64,000 bases of DNA from Lentzea waywayandensis (lineage in GTDB: Bacteria > Actinomycetota > Actinomycetes > Mycobacteriales > Pseudonocardiaceae), in the NCBI RefSeq assembly GCF_900115955.1, contig NZ_FOYL01000003.1:467117-531116 (forward strand), in the 5' to 3' direction. The number at the start of each line of letters is the position of its first letter. Position 1 is the first letter of the stretch. Shown here piece after piece: positions 14,928-23,431 of this stretch. Position numbers and translations under genes: made by a program. The notes beneath the pieces were generated by a model. It was not told the origin of the DNA and searched no databases. It saw only the letters and a list, made by a program, of their open reading frames with translations.

Positions 14928-16752
14928 GCAGCCACGGCAGTCGGGTGTCGCAGCTGCCGGTGCGGGCCGTGTGGATCAGGTACCAGCCGAGCAGCAGGTG
15001 GATGAGGTTCTGCAACGGGTCCACCGGCAGCAGCACCAGCACGCCGTCGCCGAGGAACCCGCTCACCACGAACCCGAGCACGCCGAGCGTCCCGAACGAC
15101 ACGCCCATGGCCGTCGCGAGCCGGGTGCGGTGCGACTCGTGCTGGAGCTGCGGCAGCCGGACCAGGCGCCGTTCGAACCGGTGGAACAGCAGGATGAGCG
15201 GCACCAGCCCGAGCACCAGCCAGATCGGCGCCTGCGTCAGCCCGAGCAACCCGACCAGCGCGCCGACCCCGGCCAGGTACGCGAGGTACACCGTCATCGG
15301 CGCGCGGCGGGCGAAGTCCACGACGTGCCACGACCGGCCGTCGAGCCACGCGGTGACCCGTCCGCGCGCCAGCAGCGCCAGGCACACCTGCGCCACGCCG
15401 AGCACCATCATCGAGCGCGGGTAGTCGCTGAAGAACACCAAGGCGGGCAAGGTGACGGCGCCGAGCGCGGCCAGCGTCCGGCGCGAGAGGTTCGTGAGCG
15501 TGCCGTCCGCGTAGAAGAAACCGATCTGCTGCATCAGCAACGCGCCGACGATCAGGTTCGCGTACCCGCCGGTCTTCCAGTCCATCGACGTGCGCGCGAT
15601 TTCCACGGTGAGAGTCGCAAGCATCAGCACGAACGGCGCGGTGCGGCGGAAGTGCTCGTGCAGCCACGCGGCGGCGGGCGTCGCGGCCACCGCCAGCAGG
15701 TAGACCCCGAGGAACCACAACGGATGCGTGATCAACCGGCTGTACGCGTCGACCTTGACGTCCATCAGGTTCAGCGCGGCGAACAGCACGACCCACAGCA
15801 GCACGAACGCGAGCACCGGCCGCAGCAGCCACGACGTCCGGCTCGACACCCAGCAGCCGAAGCCGCCCTGGTGCGCCTGCCAGCTGCGCAGGTTCGCGTG
15901 CCCGCCCGCGAAGAAGAACAACGGCACCGCCTGCAACGCCCACAGCCACGGCGTGCCGGAGCCGCGGAGGTGCGCGAGCGTCGCCACGGTCTCGCCGAGC
16001 ACGAGCAACGCCAGGCTGAAGAGCCGCAGGAAGGTCGCGTACCGGTCCTGCTCGGCGTGCTTCAGCACCAGCGGCAACGAGTTCGCAGCGCCCGTGTCGT
16101 CACGACGGCGCCCGTGCAGCCGGGCCAGCAGGAGGAACACCACGACCGCACTGCCGAACGCCCACGCCACCACGGGTTCGTGGCCCGGCGGCCCCCACCG
16201 CTGCCGCCACGAGTTGAACTTCAGCCCCAGCGCGTAGGTCTCGGCCACCGCGTGGCAACTCTGCTCGGCACCGCGCGGGTTCAGCCGGCACTGCGCGTGC
16301 AGGTCGATCGTGAGCCTGTCGTCCAACGCCTTGCGCGCGCCCTGCCCGAGCGGATCACCCTTGTGCTCGGCATAACGCAACAGGTCGTAGCCCAGGTCGT
16401 GCGCCCGGCACGCGGCGCTGAAGTCCCACTCCGTGTCACCGGCAGGCCCGGAACACCCGCCACCCGCGTCAACGACCCTGAGCGTCCCGTCCGGCGCTGT
16501 CACGGTCTTGGGGTCTCTGCCCATCTCGCGCGCGAAGTCGCTCGGCAGGTTGACGTACGGATCGTGCGTCGCGGACGGAGCCACGAACGCATCGACGGCG
16601 TTGGCCGCGGCGATCACGTCGGCGCTCGGTGGAACCCCGTTGTCGCCGGTCGCCGGACGTGAGGCGATCACCCCGCAGACGAACACCGCGAGCGTGATCA
16701 CCGTGAACCGGAACCAGGCCGGAAGCCGGAGGAGGAGTTTGCGCGCGCCCAT
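14719..16752 (-). CDS. Phospholipase A2 - acyltransferase-3-like - DUF4383-like fusion membrane protein
   Basis: 677 residues in three parts. (1) After a first membrane helix (12-32) comes an extracytoplasmic prokaryotic phospholipase A2 domain (about 55-185): GGGCSGPAGDTEWDFSAACR then AHDLGYD, giving the catalytic His-Asp pair and paired Cys. (2) About 195-545 is an AT3-like multi-helix region: LFFFAGGHAN, THPLWFLGVYLL. The AT3 signature His is replaced: LLVLGETV here against VVLGHW in the neighbouring paralogue. (3) About 555-640 is a DUF4383-like segment (VDPLQNLIHLLLGWYLIHT). Phospholipase A2 releases the sn-2 acyl chain, so fusion to an acyltransferase fold suggests lipid remodelling. 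This is inference, and the AT3 part may be inactive. The 3' end overlaps the convergent AT3 gene by 209 bp. Confidence 0.8.
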   Translation of the reverse strand: MGARKLLLRLPAWFRFTVITLAVFVCGVIASRPATGDNGVPPSADVIAAANAVDAFVAPSATHDPYVNLPSDFAREMGRDPKTVTAPDGTLRVVDAGGGCSGPAGDTEWDFSAACRAHDLGYDLLRYAEHKGDPLGQGARKALDDRLTIDLHAQCRLNPRGAEQSCHAVAETYALGLKFNSWRQRWGPPGHEPVVAWAFGSAVVVFLLLARLHGRRRDDTGAANSLPLVLKHAEQDRYATFLRLFSLALLVLGETVATLAHLRGSGTPWLWALQAVPLFFFAGGHANLRSWQAHQGGFGCWVSSRTSWLLRPVLAFVLLWVVLFAALNLMDVKVDAYSRLITHPLWFLGVYLLAVAATPAAAWLHEHFRRTAPFVLMLATLTVEIARTSMDWKTGGYANLIVGALLMQQIGFFYADGTLTNLSRRTLAALGAVTLPALVFFSDYPRSMMVLGVAQVCLALLARGRVTAWLDGRSWHVVDFARRAPMTVYLAYLAGVGALVGLLGLTQAPIWLVLGLVPLILLFHRFERRLVRLPQLQHESHRTRLATAMGVSFGTLGVLGFVVSGFLGDGVLVLLPVDPLQNLIHLLLGWYLIHTARTGSCDTRLPWLLTALACVPPMLALDPAPPVVVLHAVAIGLAVLGAIPRSRPRTPAATAVAATPSPDDLVAAGAPATAPTR

Positions 16753-16801
16753 TGTCGGGCAAGGTTACGGATAGGTCTCGGCTGATCGCCAGTCCGCCAG
16801 G

Positions 16802-17374
16802 TCAGGACCGTACGACGGCGGGCGTGAGCGAGGCGAGCGCCATCCGCGACAGCAGTGAGGCCATCTGGTCGCGGTCCAGGTGAGCGCTGTGCGGCGTCGA
16901 GTTGATGAGCCCGAACACGGCGTGCGCGGCGGCACGGGCGGTCGGTTCGTCGAAATCGGGAACGGTGCGCCGGATCGTCTCGACCCACACCTCGACGTAG
17001 CGGCGTTGTAAGGCACGCACGCGACGGCGGTCCGGGTCGGTGAGGTTCGCCAGGTTGCGCATCTGCACGGTGATGAGCGCGGGGTCGTCCAGCGCGAAGT
17101 CGACGTGCCAGCCGATCAGCTCCCGCAACGCCTCGTCGGCGTTCGACGCGGCGTCCACCCGAGCCTGGCCGCCGTCCAGCAGCCGTTCGGAGATCGACGT
17201 CAGCATCTCGCCGAGCATCGCGTCCTTGCTGCGGAAGTGCCGGTAGAGCGCCGGGCCGGAGATGCCCACGGCTGCACCGATGTCGTCGATGCCCACGCCG
17301 TGGAAGCCGTGGCGCGCGAAGAGTTCGGCCGCGGCGTTGAGGATCTGGTCCCGACGTGAGGGTTTCTCGACCAC
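16802..17374 (-). CDS. TetR-family repressor, probable regulator of the acyl-CoA carboxylase operon
   Basis: 190 residues. The N-terminal HTH reads RRDQILNAAAELFARHGFHGVGIDDIGAAVGISGPALYRHF. The C-terminal ligand domain (YVEVWVETIRR, HAVFGLINSTPHS) resembles actinobacterial TetR proteins linked to acyl-CoA metabolism. The GTG start is preceded by a TAACCT box and exactly 6 nt, so the mRNA is likely leaderless. Its promoter holds a 17-bp motif that recurs (15 of 17 identical) in the promoter of the acyl-CoA carboxylase operon at 18.6 kb. This suggests autoregulation and control of that operon, probably released by an acyl-CoA. Confidence 0.88.
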   Translation of the reverse strand: MVEKPSRRDQILNAAAELFARHGFHGVGIDDIGAAVGISGPALYRHFRSKDAMLGEMLTSISERLLDGGQARVDAASNADEALRELIGWHVDFALDDPALITVQMRNLANLTDPDRRRVRALQRRYVEVWVETIRRTVPDFDEPTARAAAHAVFGLINSTPHSAHLDRDQMASLLSRMALASLTPAVVRS

Positions 17375-17380
17375 GAAGGG

Positions 17381-17398
17381 AGGTTAGCAGGCGTTTAC
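17381..17398. promoter_or_regulatory. TetR operator half-palindrome and leaderless -10 box
   Basis: GGTTAGCAGGCGTTTAC (17382-17398) matches the motif at 18621-18637 (read on the minus strand) at 15 of 17 positions. Its edge forms the minus-strand -10 hexamer TAACCT (17386-17381), 6 nt before the regulator's GTG. Binding here would block the regulator's own promoter. Confidence 0.6.
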
Positions 17399-17441
17399 CT
17401 GACGTCGTGTCCCACAATTCGGGTCCGCGCAACCCAGGTGA

Positions 17442-17561
17442 AGCCTGTACTTCCGGGCGCGGCCGTCCGGGCACATCTTCGACGCGATCGACGTCTACGC
17501 CATCGCGGGCGACTACGAGGCATCGCACGAAGGCGTGTCCTGCTTCAACGCCGGCACCTGA
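17442..17561 (+). pseudogene. Possible C-terminal gene remnant
   Basis: A 39-codon open stretch between stops, without a start codon, encodes HIFDAIDVYAIAGDYEAS and ends GVSCFNAGT. It has protein-like composition, unlike the flanking sequence. It lies in the 354-bp gap between the TetR gene and an SGNH hydrolase. I do not recognise the family. The rest of the gap holds the TetR operator, and from 17630 to 17690 an A+T-rich stretch that probably contains the hydrolase promoter. Confidence 0.25.
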
Positions 17562-17728
17562 TCGGCGAACCGTTCGGCCCGACCCCGCGCCATCCTCCGA
17601 TGGGTGGAATTTCCGCAGGTACGAGGCCCAAATGTTGACTATTGACCAATACTTCACACAGGCCTTACTCGTGAGTAACCATTGACGTGCAATGCATCAC
17701 AACCCTGCGGCCCCTTCGGGAGTCTTCG

Positions 17729-18514
17729 ATGCGTCCTGCTCACTTCATCGCCTCGGTGGTCACCGCCGCCGCGGCAGTCATCGCGCTCGCCAACCCCGCC
17801 AGCGCGGCCCCCGTCAACTACGTCGCGCTGGGCGACTCCTACGCCTCCGGGCTCGGGACCGGCAGCTATGACGGTGCCAGCGGCAGCTGCAAGCGCGGTC
17901 CGCTCGCGTATCCGGCACTCTGGGCGGCTGCGACAGCGCCCGCGACGTTCAAGTCCGTGGCCTGTTCCGGCGCGCGAACAGGTGACGTTCTGACCCAGGC
18001 CAACAACCTCACGGCGGCCACGAACCTGGTCACCGTGCAGGTCGGCGGCAACGACGCCGGCTTCACCGACGTCATCACCACCTGCACCTTCGGCTCGGAC
18101 CAGGACTGCGCCAACCGGGTGAACCAGGCCAAGACCTACGCCGCGAACACGCTTCCCGGCCTGCTCACCAACGTCTACAACACGATCAAGTCGAAGTCCC
18201 CGTCGGCACGCGTGGTCGTGCTCGGCTACCCGCGCATCTACAAGGTGCCGGGCTCCTGCAACGTCGGCCTGAGCGACACCAAGCGGGCCGCGATCAACTC
18301 CGGTTCCGACGCGCTGCACGCCACCATCGGCGCGCGGGCGGCAGCGGCCGGGTTCAGCTACGTCGACGTGCGCGGGGCGTTCACCGGGCACGAGATCTGC
18401 TCGTCGAGCTGGTGGCTCAACAGCCTGAGCTGGCCGGTCGAGGAGTCGTACCACCCGAACAGGGCCGGGCATCAGAGCGGCTACCTGCCCGCTCTGCGGT
18501 CGGTCATCGGCTAG
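17729..18514 (+). CDS. Secreted SGNH/GDSL-family esterase or lipase
   Basis: 261 residues. A signal peptide (MRPAHFIASVV... to ASA, about residue 27) leads directly into block I, NYVALGDSYASGLG. Other SGNH blocks: ACSGARTGD, VQVGGNDAGF, and SYHPNRAGH with the catalytic His. At least six Cys suggest three disulfides, as in Streptomyces extracellular lipases. The ATG at 17729 has GGGAG 8 nt upstream; an earlier in-frame start would precede the signal peptide with charged residues. It sits between the TetR gene and its presumed target operon, in the operon's direction, but probably has its own promoter. Confidence 0.9.
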   Translation: MRPAHFIASVVTAAAAVIALANPASAAPVNYVALGDSYASGLGTGSYDGASGSCKRGPLAYPALWAAATAPATFKSVACSGARTGDVLTQANNLTAATNLVTVQVGGNDAGFTDVITTCTFGSDQDCANRVNQAKTYAANTLPGLLTNVYNTIKSKSPSARVVVLGYPRIYKVPGSCNVGLSDTKRAAINSGSDALHATIGARAAAAGFSYVDVRGAFTGHEICSSSWWLNSLSWPVEESYHPNRAGHQSGYLPALRSVIG

Positions 18515-18599
18515 CTCATTCCGGAACGTGAGAGTGCCTGAAAGGCTGCTTGACCTGCGTTCGGGTCACTCTCGAGGCGTTCCTGTGGACCGCTAGGTG

Positions 18600-18638
18600 A
18601 GCGGGCGTTAACATGGCCTTGTTAACGCCCGCTAACCT
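18600..18638 (+). promoter_or_regulatory. Perfect 34-bp palindromic operator and promoter of the acyl-CoA carboxylase operon
   Basis: Arms AGCGGGCGTTAAC (18600-18612) and GTTAACGCCCGCT (18621-18633) are exact complements around an 8-bp centre. The right side extends into CTAACC, giving the 17-bp motif shared with the TetR promoter. A -35-like TTAACA (18608-18613) and -10-like TAACCT (18633-18638), 19 bp apart, are embedded in the palindrome. A bound TetR dimer pair would exclude RNA polymerase. GGGGAG lies 15 bp further on, just before the ATG. Confidence 0.7.
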
Positions 18639-18652
18639 GAGGTCTGGGGAGC

Positions 18653-20242
18653 ATGGACGCACCTGTCCTGCGCAGCGCAGCCGAGCCGTCGGACCGCTAC
18701 GCCAAGGAGCACACCGCGCTCGTCGACGAGCTGCGCGGCAAGCTCGCCACCGCCGCGCTCGGCGGTCCGGAGAAGGCACGCCGGCGGCACGTCGACCGCG
18801 GCAAGCTGCTGCCGCGCGAGCGCGTGGACACGCTGGTCGACTCCGGTTCGCCGTTCCTGGAGCTGTCGCCGCTCGCCGCCAACGGCATGTACGGCGACGA
18901 GGCACCGGCCGCGGGCATCATCACCGGCGTCGGGCGGGTCTCCGGCCGTGAGTGCGTGATCGTCGCGAACGACGCCACGGTCAAGGGCGGCACCTACTAC
19001 CCGATCACCGTCAAGAAGCACCTGCGCGCGCAGGAAGTGGCGCTGCAGAACAACCTTCCGTGCGTCTACCTCGTCGACTCCGGCGGCGCGTTCCTGCCCA
19101 AGCAGGACGACGTGTTCCCCGATCGCGAGCACTTCGGCCGGATCTTCTACAACCAGGCCACGATGTCGGCGCGCGGGATTCCGCAGATCGCCGCCGTGCT
19201 GGGGTCGTGCACCGCCGGTGGCGCGTACGTGCCGGCGATGAGCGACGAGGCGATCATCGTTCGCAACCAGGGCACGATCTTCCTCGGCGGCCCGCCGCTG
19301 GTGAAGGCCGCGACCGGTGAAGTCGTCTCAGCTGAGGACCTCGGCGGCGGCGACCTGCACTCGCGGACGTCCGGCGTCACCGACCACCTGGCGGAGAACG
19401 ACGCGCACGCGCTGCGGATGGTCCGTTCGATCATCTCGACGCTCGGCCCGCGCGTGCAACGGCCGTGGGACGTCGCTCCGGTGGAGGCTCCGGTCGTCAC
19501 CGACGATCTTTACGGTGTAGTGCCAACGGATTCCCGGACGCCCTACGACGTGCGCGAGGTGATCGCGCGGATCGTCGACGGCTCGAAGTTCCAGGAGTTC
19601 AAGAAGGAGTACGGGCAGACGCTCGTCACCGGCTTCGCGCGCATCCACGGCCACCCCGTCGGGATCGTCGCCAACAACGGCATCCTGTTCGGCGAGTCGG
19701 CCGTGAAGGGCGCGCACTTCATCCAGTTGTGCGACAAGCGATCCATTCCGCTGGTCTTCCTGCAGAACATCACCGGCTTCATGGTCGGCCGCGAGTACGA
19801 GGCGGGTGGCATCGCCAAGCACGGCGCCAAGATGGTGACGGCGGTGGCGTGCGCGCGCGTCCCGAAGTTCACCGTGATCATCGGTGGCAGCTTCGGCGCC
19901 GGAAACTACTCGATGTGCGGCCGGGCGTACTCGCCGCGCTTCCTGTGGATGTGGCCCAACGCCCGAATCTCCGTGATGGGTGGCGAGCAGGCGGCCTCCG
20001 TGCTGGCGACGGTCCGCCGCGACCAGCTCGGTGACGAGTGGTCCGCGGAGGACGAGGAGGCGTTCAAGGCGCCGATCCGCCAGCAGTACGAGGATCAGGG
20101 CAACCCGTACTACTCGACCGCGCGGCTCTGGGACGACGGTGTGATCGACCCGCGTGACACCCGCACGGTGCTGGGACTTGCCTTGTCCAGTGCGGCGAAC
20201 GCCCCCATCGACGATGTTTCCTACGGCGTCTTCCGGATGTGA
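18653..20242 (+). CDS. Acyl-CoA carboxylase carboxyltransferase (beta) subunit
   Basis: 529 residues with tandem crotonase-fold carboxyltransferase domains. N-terminal: [48 protein letters not shown] and [16 protein letters not shown]-terminal: [36 protein letters not shown] and MGGEQAA. These are the features of methylcrotonyl-/propionyl-type subunits (AccD1-like). With the next gene it forms a biotin-dependent carboxylase. The following acyl-CoA dehydrogenase makes leucine breakdown (methylcrotonyl-CoA carboxylase) the best guess; propionyl-CoA or longer acyl-CoAs are not excluded. Confidence 0.92.
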   Translation: MDAPVLRSAAEPSDRYAKEHTALVDELRGKLATAALGGPEKARRRHVDRGKLLPRERVDTLVDSGSPFLELSPLAANGMYGDEAPAAGIITGVGRVSGRECVIVANDATVKGGTYYPITVKKHLRAQEVALQNNLPCVYLVDSGGAFLPKQDDVFPDREHFGRIFYNQATMSARGIPQIAAVLGSCTAGGAYVPAMSDEAIIVRNQGTIFLGGPPLVKAATGEVVSAEDLGGGDLHSRTSGVTDHLAENDAHALRMVRSIISTLGPRVQRPWDVAPVEAPVVTDDLYGVVPTDSRTPYDVREVIARIVDGSKFQEFKKEYGQTLVTGFARIHGHPVGIVANNGILFGESAVKGAHFIQLCDKRSIPLVFLQNITGFMVGREYEAGGIAKHGAKMVTAVACARVPKFTVIIGGSFGAGNYSMCGRAYSPRFLWMWPNARISVMGGEQAASVLATVRRDQLGDEWSAEDEEAFKAPIRQQYEDQGNPYYSTARLWDDGVIDPRDTRTVLGLALSSAANAPIDDVSYGVFRM

Positions 20243-20244
20243 TC

Positions 20245-22158
20245 ATGTTCGACAGCGTTCTGGTGGCGAACCGCGGGGAGATCGCGGTCAGGGTGATCCG
20301 CGCGTTGCGGTCGCTCGGGATTCGTTCCGTCGCCGTGTACTCCGACGCGGACGCCGAGGCGTTGCACGTCAGGCTGGCCGACGAGGCCGTGCGGATCGGG
20401 CCTGCCGCGGCCAGGGAGAGCTACCTGTCCATCGAGAAGATCGTTCAGGCCGCCGTTTCCACTGGCGCGCAGGCGATCCACCCCGGTTACGGGTTCCTCG
20501 CCGAGAACACGGCGTTCGCGGCGGCCTGTGACGCCGCCGGGATCGTGTTCGTCGGGCCGCCCGCGTCGGCGATCGACGCGATGGGCGACAAGATCCGCGC
20601 GAAGCTGACGGTGTCGGCGGCGGGCGTTCCCGTCGTGCCGGGCCGCACTCGCGCGGGCATGTCCGACGACGAGATCGTCGAAGCGGCCCTGGAGATCGGC
20701 TTTCCGGTGCTGCTCAAGCCCTCTGCCGGCGGTGGCGGCAAGGGCATGCGGCTGGTGCACGAGGAATCGGCGCTGCGCGAGGCGATCGAGTCGGCCCGGC
20801 GGGAGGCGCGCGGGTCGTTCGGCGACGACACGCTGCTGATCGAACGGTTCATCACGAACCCGCGCCACATCGAGATCCAGGTCCTCGGCGACGCGCACGG
20901 CAACGTGATCCACCTCGGTGAGCGCGAGTGCAGCCTCCAGCGGCGGCACCAGAAGATCATCGAGGAGGCGCCGTCGCCGTTCCTCACGTCCGAGATGCGC
21001 GAGGCCATGGGCTCCGCGGCGGTCGACGCGGCGAAGTCCGTCGGGTACGTCGGCGCGGGCACCGTCGAGTTCATCGTGGACGGTGCGTCCGGCGACTACT
21101 TCTTCATGGAGATGAACACCCGGCTTCAGGTCGAGCACCCGGTGACCGAGATGGTCACGGGCGTCGACCTCGTCGAGTGGCAGCTCCGCGTCGCGTCCGG
21201 CGAGGTGCTGGACGTCTCCGTCGAACTGAACGGCCACTCGGTCGAGGCCCGCGTCTACGCCGAGGACCCGTCGCGCGGCTTCCTGCCGACCGGCGGCCGT
21301 GTGCTCGCGCTGAGCGAGCCGGCCGACGTCCGGGTGGATTCCGGGCTGTACGAGGGACTTGTCGTCGGCTCGGACTACGACCCGATGCTCGCCAAGGTCA
21401 TCGCGCACGGCCGTACCCGCGAGGAAGCGTTGCGGCGCTTGGATCACGCGCTCGGCCGGATGGTGCTGCTGGGCGTCACGACGAACATCCCGTTCCTGCG
21501 CGCGCTTCTGCGTGACGAGGACGTGCGGTCGGGCGCGCTGGACACCGGTCTGGTCGAACGCAAGCTGGACGCGCTGACCTCCGCCGAGATCCCGGACGAG
21601 GTGTACGTCGCGGCTGGCCTGGAGCGTTCGCTGGAGCCGCACGGTGAAGACCCGTGGGACCAGCTGGGCGGCTGGCGCGTAGGTGAGCACGCCTGGACGA
21701 CCTGGCGGATCAACGACGTCGACGTGCGCGTGCGCGGCGACGAGGTCGTTGTGGGCGCGGGAGAACCGGTCCGTGCTCGTGCCCGCCGCGAAGGCGCCGA
21801 CCTGCTCGTCGGCTCGCGCCGCTACTCGATGGCCCGCGACGGCGACGTCCTGTGGCTGGGCCACGACGGCGCCTCCTGGGCGTTGGTCGAGGCCGAGTTC
21901 CTGGTCGGAGCCGCCGACGGCGCCGCAGCGTCCGGCGGTCCGGTGAAGTCGCCGATGCCAGGGACCGTTCTGGTGGTTCGAGCCCGGCAGGGCGAGGAAG
22001 TGACCGCCGGTCAAGCGTTGTTCGTGGTCGAGGCCATGAAGATGGAGCACACCGTGACCGCACCGGTCGACGGCGTGCTCGCCGAAGTGAACGTGCAAGC
22101 AGGCCAGCAGGTCGCACTCGACCAGGTACTGGCCCTCGTCGTCTCTCACGAGGAGTGA
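20245..22158 (+). CDS. Acyl-CoA carboxylase biotin-carrying (alpha) subunit
   Basis: 637 residues. The biotin carboxylase domain (1-450) starts at FDSVLVANRGEIAVRV and includes the ATP-grasp glycine loop KPSAGGGGKGMRL, RRHQKIIEEAPSP and MEMNTRLQVEHPVTE. The C-terminal biotinyl domain ends with VVEAMKMEHTV, where the second Lys is biotinylated. The middle BT-like region is short. ATG 20245 was preferred; a GTG at 20239 overlapping the previous stop (GTGA) is an alternative that adds two residues. It is the partner of the upstream beta subunit in the same operon. Confidence 0.93.
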   Translation: MFDSVLVANRGEIAVRVIRALRSLGIRSVAVYSDADAEALHVRLADEAVRIGPAAARESYLSIEKIVQAAVSTGAQAIHPGYGFLAENTAFAAACDAAGIVFVGPPASAIDAMGDKIRAKLTVSAAGVPVVPGRTRAGMSDDEIVEAALEIGFPVLLKPSAGGGGKGMRLVHEESALREAIESARREARGSFGDDTLLIERFITNPRHIEIQVLGDAHGNVIHLGERECSLQRRHQKIIEEAPSPFLTSEMREAMGSAAVDAAKSVGYVGAGTVEFIVDGASGDYFFMEMNTRLQVEHPVTEMVTGVDLVEWQLRVASGEVLDVSVELNGHSVEARVYAEDPSRGFLPTGGRVLALSEPADVRVDSGLYEGLVVGSDYDPMLAKVIAHGRTREEALRRLDHALGRMVLLGVTTNIPFLRALLRDEDVRSGALDTGLVERKLDALTSAEIPDEVYVAAGLERSLEPHGEDPWDQLGGWRVGEHAWTTWRINDVDVRVRGDEVVVGAGEPVRARARREGADLLVGSRRYSMARDGDVLWLGHDGASWALVEAEFLVGAADGAAASGGPVKSPMPGTVLVVRARQGEEVTAGQALFVVEAMKMEHTVTAPVDGVLAEVNVQAGQQVALDQVLALVVSHEE

Positions 22159-22163
22159 CAGCA

Positions 22164-23315
22164 ATGTTGGACTTCAGGCTCCCGAGCGAGTACGAGGACC
22201 TGCGCAAGACCGTCGAGGAGTTCGCTCGCGACGAGGTGGCCCCGGTCATCGGCGACTACTACGAGCGCTGCGAGTTCCCGTACCCGATCGTCGCGAAGAT
22301 GGGGCAGATGGGCCTGCTGGGCCTGCCGTTCCCCGAAGAGCACGGCGGCATGGGCGGTGACTACTTCGCCCTGTGCATCACGCTGGAGGAGCTCGCGCGC
22401 GTCGACTCGTCCGTCGCGATCACGGTGGAGGCGGCGACCTCGCTGGGCGCCATGCCCATCTACCGCTTCGGCACCGAGGAGCAGAAGGCCGAGTGGCTGC
22501 CTTCGCTGACGTCCGGGCAGAAGCTCGGCGCGTTCGGCCTCACCGAGCCCGGCTCCGGCACCGACGCGGGTGCGCTCGCGACCACCGCACGCCTTGACGG
22601 CGACGAGTGGGTCATCAACGGCACCAAGGCGTTCATCACGAACTCCGGCACGGACATCACTGGCCTGGTGACGGTCGCGGCGGTCACGGGCACGCAATCC
22701 GACGGCCGCAAGGAGATCTCCTCGATCATCGTCCCGTCCGGTACCCCGGGCTTCACGGTGTCGAAGAAGTACTCGAAGGTCGGCTGGAGCGCCTCGGACA
22801 CACGCGAACTGTCCTTCCAGGACTGTCGAGTGCCCGCCGCCAACCTGCTCGGCACGCGCGGCCGCGGCTTCGCCCAGTTCCTGCGCACACTGGACGAGGG
22901 TCGCGTCGCCATCGCCGCGCTGTCGGTCGGCCTCGCCCAGGGCTGCGTGGACGAGTCGGTCCGCTACGCCCACGAGCGCGAGACGTTCGGCGCGAAGATC
23001 GGTACGTACCAGGCGATCCAGTTCAAGATCGCCGAGATGGAGGCCCGCGTGCACACCGCGCGCCTGGCCTACTACGAGGCCGCCTCCCGGATGCTGCGCG
23101 GCGAGCCGTTCAAGAAGCAGGCGGCCATCGCGAAGCTGGTCTCGTCGGAGGCGGCGATGGACAACGCCCGCGACGCCACGCAGATCTTCGGCGGCTACGG
23201 CTTCATGAACGAGTACCCGGTCGGCCGCTTCTACCGCGACGCCAAGATCCTGGAGATCGGCGAGGGCACCTCCGAGGTGCAGAAGATGCTGATCGCCCGC
23301 GAGCTGGGCCTTTAG
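22164..23315 (+). CDS. Acyl-CoA dehydrogenase
   Basis: 383 residues, full-length acyl-CoA dehydrogenase. The FAD/substrate loop reads FGLTEPGSGTDAGA, the mid-domain has NGTKAFITNSG, and the C-terminal helices carry RETFGAKIGTYQAIQFKIAEM, DATQIFGGYGFMNEYPVGR and ILEIGEGTSEVQ. The FGGYG/EGTSE pattern and the carboxylase partners point to a short or branched-chain enzyme such as isovaleryl-CoA dehydrogenase, or a FadE19-like protein. AGGAG precedes the ATG, 5 bp after the carboxylase stop, so it is the third gene of the TetR-controlled operon. Confidence 0.92.
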   Translation: MLDFRLPSEYEDLRKTVEEFARDEVAPVIGDYYERCEFPYPIVAKMGQMGLLGLPFPEEHGGMGGDYFALCITLEELARVDSSVAITVEAATSLGAMPIYRFGTEEQKAEWLPSLTSGQKLGAFGLTEPGSGTDAGALATTARLDGDEWVINGTKAFITNSGTDITGLVTVAAVTGTQSDGRKEISSIIVPSGTPGFTVSKKYSKVGWSASDTRELSFQDCRVPAANLLGTRGRGFAQFLRTLDEGRVAIAALSVGLAQGCVDESVRYAHERETFGAKIGTYQAIQFKIAEMEARVHTARLAYYEAASRMLRGEPFKKQAAIAKLVSSEAAMDNARDATQIFGGYGFMNEYPVGRFYRDAKILEIGEGTSEVQKMLIARELGL

Positions 23316-23316
23316 T

Positions 23317-23333
23317 CCGTTCGACCCGAACGG
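23317..23333. terminator. Hairpin ending the acyl-CoA operon
   Basis: CCGTTCG and CGAACGG pair around ACC, 2 bp after the dehydrogenase stop, in the 116-bp gap between convergent genes. There is no T-run. Confidence 0.55.
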
Positions 23334-23431
23334 TGTCACACCGCGGGTTCGAATCGGTCTGTCCGGCCACGGTCGTCTGCCTTCCGCACGGGTGTGAGGG
23401 TGCAGATGAAACAGGCGAACGGTCGTCGTGC

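Noticed and set aside
14860..16662. 600-codon frame opposite the phospholipase fusion
   Set aside because: Antisense shadow; no domain, very Arg/Gln/His-rich.
20221..22164. Uninterrupted reading frame antisense to the carboxylase alpha subunit
   Set aside because: High third-position G+C makes long antisense frames common here. The sense frame has complete biotin carboxylase and biotinyl motifs; the antisense product is Arg/His/Val-rich with no domain.
23340..23378. tRNA-like T-loop sequence (GGGTTCGAATC) followed by GGCCA after the acyl-CoA dehydrogenase operon
   Set aside because: The five bases on each side of the loop do not pair, and no anticodon or D arm is found upstream. Chance resemblance, or at most a worn attachment site.
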